Below are positions 23,136-64,000 of a stretch of 64,000 bases of DNA, piece by piece. Both the position numbers and the translations under genes were made by a program. Location: NCBI RefSeq assembly GCF_002775205.1, contig NC_036446.1, forward strand, positions 1,024,272 to 1,088,271. The letters are read 5' to 3'. How positions within the stretch are numbered: the first letter of the stretch is position 1; every line of letters starts with the position of its first letter. The DNA is from Xiphophorus maculatus. Taxonomy: Eukaryota > Chordata > Actinopteri > Cyprinodontiformes > Poeciliidae. The notes under the pieces are model-generated. The model was not told the DNA's origin and ran no database searches. It saw only the letters and a list, made by a program, of their open reading frames with translations.

Positions 23136-23388
23136 GCGTTAGCTGACAGTCTGATAGTTAGCATTAGCTGACAGTGTTTATTAGCATTAGCTGACAGTCT
23201 GATAGTTAGCATTAGCTGACAGTGTTTATTAGCATTAGCTGACAGTCTGATAGTTAGCATTAGCTGACAGTGTTTATTAGCATTAGCTGACAGTCTGATA
23301 GTTAGCATTAGCTGACAGTGTTTATTAGCATTAGCTGACAGTCTGATAGTTAGCATTAGCTGACGGAGTGTTTGTTAGCATTAGCATC
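23136..23388. repeat. 48-bp minisatellite built from two related half-units
   Basis: The unit is GCATTAGCTGACAG followed alternately by TGTTTATTA and TCTGATAGTTA, about four complete 48-bp units plus partial ends. It lies between herc1 and the LINE. Repeats without unique spacers and with drifting half-units exclude a CRISPR array. Confidence 0.9.
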
Positions 23389-24094
23389 ATGGCTACATGC
23401 TCTTCGAATCTGACCTTAAGGAACCTCCAGCTGTCTCCCTGTTCTTTAAAGGGGACAGAAGCTCCTGTTAACGTTTGAACATGTTTTCCCTGCAGTAACT
23501 GATGGAAACCACAAAGTTCTCCTTCTGCTGAACACTTTAACTAGACCATAGCATTTCAGATAAGATAAGATAAGACCAGAATCTGCTCTTTAGTGGTTTT
23601 TTATCTATTCATGACTGGACTTTTTTTCAGAATTGCACAGCGTTGCTGCGCTACAGCAGACACGAACTTCTGGACCTTTGGAGCTACACAATTTTGACTC
23701 TATGATCGCCGATCTCCGACTCATCCCAGAGATCTCCAGAACACCGGAGGCTGCTCACTTCTCCCGGCCGGGTGGAAGTGTACGCAGGCCGCGATGAGAA
23801 CGTAAACAGAGGCGGGGTAAGCGTGGAGGGGTGCGAGCTAGGCTAAAGCTAACACCACATCGGCTCCCTTTACTCAGCATTTTCCTCGCCAATGTCCGTT
23901 CTCTGGCTAATAAAATGGACGAGTTACGACTATCCATCACGAGTGACAGACGGATTATGGACTCAAATGTCATGTTTTTCACCGAAACATGGCTAAACAA
24001 CAGCTGACCGGATAATGCTATCCAGCTAAGTGGATGCCACACACACCGAGCCGACAGGACAGCAGGTGACTCCGGCAAGACCAGAGGCGGAGGT

Positions 24095-24529
24095 TTGTGC
24101 ATTTATATTAACAAAGCTTGGTGCACAGACTCTGCTACTACCGAGAGTCACTGCTCACAGAATGTGGAGTTTTTAATGGTCAAATGCAGACCTGATTACC
24201 TCCCAAGGGAATTCACCTCGATCATCCTCACTGCCGTGTACATCTCCCCGGATGCTAATGCCAAGCTAGCCATGAAAGAACTCTATTCGGCTACTAGCAA
24301 ACACCAAACCAAATACCCCGAGGCTGCTTTTATTGTTGCGGGTGATTTCAATCACGCCAACTTGAAGACAGTTCTTCCCAGATTCCACCAACATGTCTCC
24401 TGCCACACCAGAGGAGACAAGACCCTGGACCATGTCTACTCCAATCTGGCTGGAGCCTACAATGTGACACCCCTCCCCAACATCGGACAATCAGACCATC
24501 TCTCCCTGTTCCTCACACCTCGGTACTAA
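24095..24529 (+). pseudogene. LINE endonuclease domain fragment
   Basis: This apurinic-type endonuclease segment carries the family motifs AAFIVAGDFNHANL, DKTLDHVYSN and the terminal catalytic SDHLSLFL. The frame is closed by TAA at 24527-24529, runs on in the same frame to a TGA at 24758-24760, and then needs a frameshift at about 24860-24880 to join the RT domain. A further stop lies upstream near 24004. Confidence 0.8.
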
Positions 24530-24881
24530 CCACTCATCCAACGTGTGAAACCTACCGTGAGGACAGTAAAGGTGTGGCCCGAGGGCTCAGACGCTGTGCT
24601 CCAGGACCGGTTCAGGAATACAGATTGGACTATTTTCCACCATACAGACTTGGATCAGTACGCCTCATCTGTACTGAACCATATTTCCACCACCATAGAA
24701 CGTGTCACCACCTGCAAACGCATTACCATGTACCCCAACCAGAAACCCTGGATGAACTGAGACGTTCGTCTCCTGCTGAAGGCCCGCAACATCGCCTTCA
24801 GGTCAGGGGATGCACAGACTTACAGTGCAGCCAGGGCTGAGCTGAAGAAGGGAATCAAGAAGGCCAAACTACAAAAGGAAG

Positions 24882-26438
<1,557 letters not shown>

Positions 26439-26818
26439 CATAAAACATAAACTATAAGGACTGTACTCCCCTATCCTCTCATACAACAATAACACATGGA
26501 CTATCCTCACACACACACACATCACGGACTGTTTTCTTCACACACACATACAACCTGTAAATGTTATCTGCCATTATTTATCTATAATCCATTCCCTAAC
26601 ATTCTTATATATTCTGTATAATCTGTATAATCTGTGCATATAGCTCCCATATTTATATTTATACACAATATCTATATCTCTTGCTATAACCCCTTATAGT
26701 CCATACATACATAGTCTTGTACATCTGTAAATAAATATTTATATCTCGTAGAGCACTTCTGGATAGATGCAAACTACATCTCGTTGCTTGTACTTGTGAC
26801 AGTGCAATGACAATAAAG

Positions 26819-26900
26819 TTGAATTCTATTCTATTCTATTCTAAATCTTTATTGTCATTGTCACAAGGACAATGAAATTCAAAGGGTGCCATCAGTCGGT
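26819..26900 (-). mobile_element. second LINE 3' tail in opposite orientation, tail-to-tail with the first
   Basis: After the TTCTA array, TTTATTGTCATTGTCACAAG (26848-26867) reads on the minus strand as an AATAAA-type L2 tail. Two elements therefore meet at a shared microsatellite. The minus-strand AATAAA (26848-26853) lies 490 bp beyond the dapk2 stop codon and is the only clear AATAAA I found there. Confidence 0.6.
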
Positions 26901-27341
26901 GCACATGCCTGCTTCCTGCTGCATTCCTGGGAATGAGCCTAGCCAACAGTCTGCTATCCTGTTTGGATCTGTGGTTCTGATTCCCAGAGGTTCTGAGGAA
27001 GGCCCAGCGGGCCGCAGCCTCTTAGTGTGGTCATTAGTGAAAGTAGAGGCGAGGCAGGATCAGAAGTGATGGACCGGAGTGCTGCAGAGCGGCAAGAGCG
27101 TGATGATGTCACAACCTCAGCATGAGGCCGAAGTGCGTCACATCATCAGAGGTCCTACATGTTCCACTGAAGGTTCCACCCAAAATCAGACCCAACTTCA
27201 CACAGTTCTGGATCCACTGAGTCCATTATACAATAAAAAATAATAAGGAAGAAAAAAAAGAAAGAAGGAAGGACTCTGGACCCAACCTCCTCCCAGACCG
27301 GACTTCCTCCCACACCTCCTCCCAGACCCGGATCGGTGTTT

Positions 27342-35868
<8,527 letters not shown>

Positions 35869-37171
35869 GGCTGCAGCTGTAAGCAACACGTTTCACTCTT
35901 TATCCACAAATCATTCTGGAAATAAGCTGAAAACTAAAATCACAAGTTGAAACAGTCAGCTGGATTATTAGAAGCAAACCTTTTCTTTATAAAATAAAAC
36001 TACTTCACGTGTTCATCGTGGTCCAGAATGTCCCCCTGATCTGTCTGCTCTGCTCCCAACACGAAGACTGAAGTCGCCTCCGAACTCTGTACAAGACTCC
36101 TTACTGAAAGCTGCCAATTTAATGCGGCGCTGTTCTGCAACAGTGAACGTCTGCTAGCAAGAATAAAAGTGAAATATCTGTAAAAATAAAGACTTCAGAG
36201 CTGTAATTTTCTAGCCGAATTAATTAACAACCGAGCAATATTCAGAAGATTAGGTCATAAAAAAATATCCCACACTGAGGTTTGTAGAAATTGAAGTAAA
36301 ATTTAATTTGCATTACTTTGATTGAGGTTTGGCGGCTCTTTCGGTACGCGTTCAGCATTCACTTAAACGAAAAGCAAGCTAATTGGTGGAAAATCTTTCT
36401 GGATAATTCTACAAGAAAATAAAAAAAAGTAAGAAAACTTTTATATGAATTTATACATTTATTGTGTTTAAAGTTCCTACATCGTTTTCATGTCAACATT
36501 CTTTTCCAGGCTGAAATTTTCAGGATCATTTTATGAATTTATTTTAAGACATTTCGACATAGAGAAAAAACAGAGACTGTTGGATGCATGTTATACACTT
36601 TGTTATTGCCAGGTTGGGTATTAACATGACTAAATTTGGTGCTTTAGCTTAAATACTACGTTGTTATATTGTTTTAGCGTTAGCTTCCACTAGATATGTT
36701 GATAAATTACTTTAGCATTAGCATCTGCTAGATAAAATGTTGGTATATTACTTAGGGATAGCTTCCATGATATATTATGTTGGTGTTTTGCTTTAGTGTT
36801 AGTGGAATTAATGTTTACAGTTAGTGCTTTAGGGATAGGTTAGCTAATTTTTTTAGTTAGCGGAACTGATAATTATTACATGAAATAATAAGAAAAAATG
36901 TATGGCAACACAAAATGTATCATAACAAAGATTGTACAAGTTTACAGTAAAGCAGTTAAAGATCAATCTGGGACGAGGAACAGAGATATTAAAATGAAAC
37001 AGGGACGGGATGAGAGGTGGAGCGCTCAGTAGATAAGCTGGAACAATACCACCTTTCATGTGGGACTGACATCCAACTGAAACAGTCAAATGAACCGTCT
37101 CTGCTTCCTTTGGAGACTCATTTAGTGGCTACGCATGATCACGGCGCTGCTCGGTCAGCTCCTGACCCAGG
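35869..37171. promoter_or_regulatory. divergent dapk2/sh2d7 intergenic region
   Basis: About 1.3 kb separates the two start codons, so both promoters should lie here or in unannotated 5' UTR exons. A minus-strand acceptor (TTGCTTACAG, exon from about 35876) means dapk2 has a further upstream non-coding exon that I cannot place. Degenerate GCTTTAG(C/T)GTTAGCTTCC repeats fill 36630-36860. Confidence 0.45.
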
Positions 37172-42754
<5,583 letters not shown>

Positions 42755-43544
42755 ATGATGCGTCCCTGAAGTTCCTTTAAGAACGTTCTGGATCTTCTGC
42801 TTCTCTAACCTCTGGCGTCTCGACTCTGGAGTGTTTGGGTTTCGGGCTTCCTGGTTAATATAACAGCCATTTCCTCAGTTCAACTTCAGTTGCTGCATTT
42901 CCATTGATTGTATAATTGCACAATTTGACATTTTCAAGATAAATTTGCTTTATGGAAACATGGCAATTTAGAAAAAAACCTCGGTTTTGATAAAAACTTT
43001 TGGCGCCAGGATGAAGTGTTTTTTTTTTTGGCTGCAGTAGAAGAACTTATTTTGGCATCACACGGGTCACATGATCAACAACCGGATGTTACCACTGACA
43101 CAAACCACAAAGAAGAAGACAGGAAGTAGCTGAAGGATGATTTCATGACTTAAACTTAATCACGTCTGATTTTAATTGTGTTTCTTAATCAATGGAAACT
43201 TTGCTACTGCAAATTGTGTTTTTAAAAAAAATAAATAGAATATTGACAACGTTTTGCAAAAAGTTTTGTAAACACAGATGGTGGCCTGGCTTCCCACCCA
43301 GTTCCTAATCAGCAGTAACTCAGTCAGATCTTCCTTTTTCTCATTCTGTTTTTCTGTGTTTTCCTCCTGTTGATATTTTAGGATTCACTCCTGGACTTTA
43401 CTGTTTGGTTTTTCTTATTTTAAATTGCATATTGTAAATTGTAAATTAATTGTAAACCATTGAGTTTCGCCTGTCTGCTTGTTGCCGAAATTGCATTACA
43501 CTATTTTATGAGAAAATGTTTCCATTCTAAGTCACAGAGGAAAA

Positions 43545-43550
43545 AATAAA
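43545..43550 (+). terminator. sh2d7: candidate sh2d7 poly(A) signal AATAAA
   Basis: AATAAA lies 791 bp after the sh2d7 stop codon and before the rab11a promoter region, the first convincing signal downstream. Confidence 0.5.
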
Positions 43551-44171
43551 GGTTTTAGTTGATGATCTATATGAACATTAAACTGAATGTAAAGAGAATC
43601 CAGTTGCAGTTATGATAAATCATAAAGCACAACTATTAGCAACAATCAGATTTATTTGTAAATGTTGGGAAAACGGGAATCAGTAACTTAGAGTTAACCT
43701 GGATGTTTTTTGTCATAAAACCAGATTTAGTGAAGCAGATTACATAAATTAATGGATTAAATGTCATCCTTCAGTGGGAAGGTTGCTGGTTCAATCTTTG
43801 TTTCATCAATTTATTTTGTATTTTTCAAATATTCTGTCTTTGTCTATATATTTATTTCTATTTGATGATTGCTTGTTAAGTTTTCCTGTATGGGCATTTA
43901 ACTATCAGAGAATCAAATTCCAAGAATTTCTGTTATGTTCTATTTCCCTCATCTTCACAATAAATTTTATTGAAAAAATTACGCATGTTAATGAATGTTA
44001 AATATTTGTATTTAACTTTCATTATTTTGTAGAAAGGTGTTTTTTGTTACAAAGTAAAGCAGGTGACTTACTATTCTCCTAAAGTAAAGTTATCTTTACG
44101 TTTTGTCAGATGTTGGCAGCAGAATTAGTGGTTCTGGACGGTGCCACCGCACATGCAGATTCCTCTCCTGA

Positions 44172-44185
44172 CCACCAGGGGGCCC
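44172..44185 (+). promoter_or_regulatory. CTCF-like site upstream of rab11a
   Basis: CCACCAGGGGGCCC differs at one position from the CTCF core consensus. It lies about 150 bp before the rab11a start codon, between two tandem genes. Confidence 0.35.
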
Positions 44186-44332
44186 GAGTGTTCACCCGCC
44201 TGGATTCTAGCGAAGAAGAAGACAGGAGGGACGTCCAGATTCCAAACAGATTCCCGTTGGAGAGTCAGAAAGATTTCTGATTTTTAGTTTTTAATAAATC
44301 AAATATCGGACTAACCTGTTCTTTTTGACACG

Positions 44333-49503
<5,171 letters not shown>

Positions 49504-50805
49504 CCCGGCCGTGGACCCGCTGCTGCCCCACCCTTTGACCCTGTGACCCCTGACCCACACCGTCCCAAACAGACTGCCTGATCGAGACGCAGATTTAATC
49601 CTGCGACCTGAACTCTCCCTGACCCCACCCTGACCCCCTGACCCCACCGGTACATAGTGTGGGGCCCCCCTCCCCCTGTAGGCTTCTGCAGGACGGCAGG
49701 CGCATTTCATATCACGTTAGATTTCATTACTGTAGATGCGCTGACATGTCACTGAAATGTCTTAAAATATGAATGTGATTCTTTTTCTCGTCTCCTTCCT
49801 TCATGTAATCACCGTAAAGCACATCGTATCTCAGCTTTTAAGCCCCGCCCCCTTCCTCCTCTTTAGTGCAATGTACTGTGGAGGCGGCGCTGCGCGGTCC
49901 GATCGGGAACGCCGCATCGCCAGGCTCCACCTGGATCACTAGAATTAATCCGTCACGTTTTTCCGACTATGCAGAGCCGAGCGCTTCTGGAGAATTGAAG
50001 GACTGAAACGCTAATCTTTTTCCCGGATGACATTCCTGTGCAGCTAACTCTGCGTGGCGTTTTCCCAGAATCCATGGCAGCAGGAGAGAGAGGAGCCGGG
50101 CGATCACTGATTCCTAACAACACGCTCTTCTAGCTGAAGTTTGATTTTCTGCACATCCAGAACTAGAACCACATGAGGCGGGCGGATCCATGCAGTTGGG
50201 TCCCCGGCCTCATGGCCCCGCCCCGCCTCATGGCCCCACCCCCGCCCGGTCACATGACGCCTACGTTACACCGAGCTGCCTCTGATTCGACACGATGCAT
50301 GGCTTTCTGTCGTTCGCCTTACATAGCCGACATTCTCATTCCTCCTTCTGGAAGAAGGTTCTGGTGGGCAGCGTGACGCGCCAACGGGGTCGGTCCGGTC
50401 CGGTCCAGTCCAGTCCGGTCCGGTCTAGCTCAAACCCTGAGTGTGTGTTGTGCTTGCAGTTTGAACCCAGGAGTGTGTGTGTGTTTGGTAGAGGGCAGCT
50501 CTGGACGAACTGATTCCTTTTCTCTGAGTTCTGGTCCTGATCGTGTTTCACATTGGTTCTGTTGTTGTTGTTGCTGTTTTTTTTTAAACCTGTGTTGACT
50601 CTTTTTTTTTTTACTATATTGAATCCTGTAACTGACTGTAATTTCAGTGAAAACACCAGAATGAAATGATGTCATTTCAGCCAAGTGTGACGGCGAAGCG
50701 TGGGCTCGACTCGAATGGTTTTATGTTTTGTACAGACCAATGAATTGTACAATTGTGTCTATATAAGTTATCAGTTTATCTTAATAAAGCGCACCAGTCA
50801 TAAAC
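49504..50805 (+). other. rab11a: rab11a 3' UTR with poly(A) signal
   Basis: About 1.3 kb from the stop codon to AATAAA at 50783-50788. It includes a short (GGTCC)n-like stretch at about 50386-50425 and T-rich and GTT-repeat stretches near 50563-50615. The end is inferred from the signal only. Confidence 0.6.
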
Positions 50806-53223
50806 CTGCTGATCAACTCAATTATTTATTCACTCTCTGTCAGTGTTTGCAAAAACTATTCAGTAGTTTTTGCATCATGGAGTCTCAGAACATTTTTTGA
50901 ACTCGGCTAGTAGCTAACGAGCTAACAGGCAGATCGGTAACAGGTCGGGCATTATGACGGTTGCATATTTTAAAATGTACTTTTAACATTGTAAATCCAA
51001 ATTTTACATTCAAATTCATAGATTTTTTTGTGTTTTAGCTGGATGCTGTGACGTCATGGCGTCATAACTCCGCCATGAAGTCATGCAGCGAGTAGGAATG
51101 CAAACTGTTACCATGGAAACGGCTTTATATCCATAACGATTCAGCTCCTCTCACCTAAAGTCTATTCTCTAAGATCCACAGAGCTACTGCAGACTTTCGG
51201 ACATGATGTGCGACATGTTTGTTCCATTTCACGATTTTTTAAATAAAGATGTAATTGCAAGAGAAACACATCAGTCAACATGTCCGACGTGTTTTTGCTA
51301 ACAGGTCGTAGCAAAAGCTCAGAAGCAGAAGTTAGGGTTGTTGAACATAACTGATGATGACGACACGCCCCCCTGAGTCAGGCTGACTTTATTCAGGTCA
51401 GGAAGTGGGGAAAAGAAAGCAGTCGGTACATCTATTCAAACATTTCTCTGTCAGAGATGAACAAGAACAGGAAATTATTCTAAAAAAGGAATCAAAACAC
51501 AAAATTAGCAGTTTTACATCTGATTGTCATGTTCTGTCATTGCCGCGGCTGAAATTAAGACGTAAACTTCTGCACCTTTCCACAGATAAACTGATGATTA
51601 ATTTTGGGACGCCTCAAGGCCGAGTCCTCGGGTTCCTTCTTTTTGCGCTCAACCATGTTTTTTGGTCTTTTGTTTACAGATGTTACAGTCAACTGACTGA
51701 CTGCTGAGCTAGCTAGAGATAAAAATCGATCACGAAGGTTCGGAAAACATTCGTCAGTAAAAAGATCCAATCTGTTCACTGTTTAGACATGAAGCGTTTT
51801 AACAAACCAGCCTGATCTGCAGGGTCAAAGGTTTCCTCACTGCATGTCTGCAGAAGGTGTTGTAGTGGAGGTTTTAGAAGATTCATAAGATTTTAGCTAA
51901 AGTTTTGATATAAATCAACGGGAAAGACACAAGTTGTAAGTATGGAAACCTGTAATGCACGTTTTCTATGCATGAGGAAATGTTTACCCTGTTAAATACA
52001 CAGTAAAAAGAAAATGTTCACAGGGAGAACTCTGGAAATTTTACCTGAAAAACCCAAAACACCTTGAGCTAACGGCTGCTGCCTTCACAGCCATGAAAGT
52101 GAAACAGGAAAAATGGTTTTCCGTTTGTCCAGGATGTGACAGAGGGACAAAGTTCATGTGGAAAAACTCAGGTCAGGTGGATTCAGGATTTCATTTTCTC
52201 GTCTCTTAACTCACGGTCAGAAGTGAGTCCAGACGGAGCGTCAACTCCTCCATCCGACCGGATCAGCGACCGGATCCGCTCAGTCAAAAGTTAACTGCAA
52301 TAATTTGGATGATTCAGCCTGTAATATTTTTTGCTGTCAGGCTGAATCATCCAAATTATTTCTGTTCATCTTTGTCTAACTTTACAAGCGTTTCTGTTCC
52401 ACCTGATTTTCCCTCCTGACCTGAAGGAACTTTCCATGTTTCCGGTTTGAACCTTGACCTTTGACCTGAAGTCCTCCATGATACAGACCTGGAACTTTTG
52501 GTTGGGATCTCAGCAAATTCTGCAGAATTCTGATCTAACGGCGTTAACTGTAGATCAGATCCAGTGTGTGGCTGTAACCTGACGGTGGCGCTAGAGGGCC
52601 GGAGCGGGACCGGTTTCATCAGTCTGAAAAGAGAGCGAAGCGTTTTCTGGAAACGACTCTTCGCTACGATTTTTCCAACTTCTGAAGGAGAGAAACTGGA
52701 GGGGTTTTCTCTGCAGCGCCTCCTTCAGGTCGGAGGTGTTTCTACGCTGAGTCACATGGCGATTATTAACCAAAACATCAGTAAAAAAAACTATCGGTCT
52801 TTTCTGAATATTTTTCTATCTTTCTTTGGCATGCAGGAGAATGAAGCTCAACACAATAAGGGAAAAGCACAACAATATCCAGAAGTCCATATCTAGAACA
52901 GATATATCTAGAACATAGAAAAGAGAAACTTTGATTCCTGCTGGATCTCTGAATGTGAGCAGGAAATAAGAAACTGTGTAAAAATAGCAGAAATGTTTCC
53001 AAAGAGGTTTCATAGTCAGGAGCCGAGTTTCCTGTCTGAGAAACAGTTCAGGAACTTTCAGTTCTTCAGTTCCTTTGAACAACAGACCCGCTTCTGGACG
53101 GATCCGTCACTTCTTCCCTCTGCAGGAAGTTCTGTTCATCAAGTTCAGACGCTGCGACGCTCAAACACAGTGACGAAGAAATAAACTGGTGGAACTGGGA
53201 GCGTCCCAGTGAGGGCGCTGGGC
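50806..53223. other. convergent intergenic region and probable megf11 3' UTR
   Basis: No coding gene is recognised. A minus-strand AATAAA at 51388-51393 could end a 1.8-kb megf11 3' UTR. A perfect hairpin lies at 52299-52360 (separate entry). Confidence 0.5.
52299..52360. repeat. perfect 23-bp hairpin between rab11a and megf11
   Basis: The arm 52299-52321 (AATAATTTGGATGATTCAGC + CTG) is exactly inverted at 52338-52360, with a 16-nt loop. It lies in the probable megf11 3' UTR or intergenic DNA. Confidence 0.9.
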
Positions 53224-63840
<10,617 letters not shown>

Positions 63841-63847
63841 TAATATA

Positions 63848-64000
63848 ATCTAGAGTTATAGATCTAGAGTTATAGACATACAGTTATAGACCTAGACTTA
63901 TAGACCTAGAGTTATAGATCTAGAGTTATAGCTCTAGATTTGTAGATCCAGAGTTATAGATCTACAGTTATAGACCTAGAGTTATAGCTCTAGAGTTGTA
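63848..64000. repeat. 14-bp tandem repeat running off the right edge
   Basis: About eleven copies of TAGAGTTATAGATC (variants with CCTAG and CTCTAG) fill the last 150 bp. The array continues beyond the window. Confidence 0.9.

Noticed and set aside
23136-23388. Regular repeats that look like a CRISPR array
   Set aside because: Adjacent units have no unique spacers and the DNA is vertebrate. It is a minisatellite.

Overview
The window is nuclear DNA of a ray-finned (teleost) fish. The evidence is spliced vertebrate genes with compact GC-rich exons in AT-rich introns, and fish-type repeats: a tRNA-derived SINE, an L2-like LINE, and hAT, Tc1-like and pogo-like DNA transposons. A percomorph or cyprinodontiform fish is my guess from the repeat flavour and is not proven.

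Five protein-coding genes are present. (1) herc1, minus strand, 1-16934 coding plus a probable 5' UTR exon near 21.0-21.3 kb: the first 1671 codons of the giant HERC1 protein in 26 coding exons, running off the left edge. (2) dapk2, minus, 27342-35868: a death-associated protein kinase in 8 coding exons (494 aa), including one GC-AG intron. (3) sh2d7, plus, 37172-42754: an SH2 adaptor in 6 exons (445 aa). (4) rab11a, plus, 44333-49503: a recycling-endosome GTPase in 5 exons (215 aa). (5) megf11, minus, 53224-62056: the 3' part of a multiple-EGF receptor (four EGF modules, TM segment, cytoplasmic tail; 456 aa in the window), running off the right edge. All exon chains were joined by hand and stay in frame; all introns except one are GT-AG.

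Order and orientation resemble human 15q, with HERC1-DAPK2 as tandem neighbours and RAB11A-MEGF11 as convergent neighbours. Here the two blocks are joined with sh2d7 between them. dapk2 and sh2d7 are divergent, sh2d7 and rab11a are tandem, and rab11a and megf11 are convergent. The genes have no obvious shared pathway beyond vesicle trafficking (HERC1, Rab11A) and signalling at membranes (SH2D7, MEGF11), so this is ordinary synteny, not an operon-like system.

The rest is repeats: a three-level nested insertion in a herc1 intron (pogo element, then a TIR element with 7-bp TSD, then a SINE with 14-bp TSD), hAT MITEs with clear TSDs, a 3.2-kb L2-like LINE with a long open RT domain between herc1 and dapk2, Tc1-like relics, several hairpins, and many tandem arrays (notably ATCC-type at 29.7-30.6 kb, an 11-bp unit at 56.07-57.0 kb, (GATA)31 and (GT)30). 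Long open frames in the arrays are artefacts. I see no strong candidate for an undescribed system. The better leads are the GC-AG intron, the missing calmodulin segment in dapk2, splice sites buried in tandem repeats, a perfect 23-bp hairpin, and an inverted copy of herc1 intron sequence upstream of the gene.
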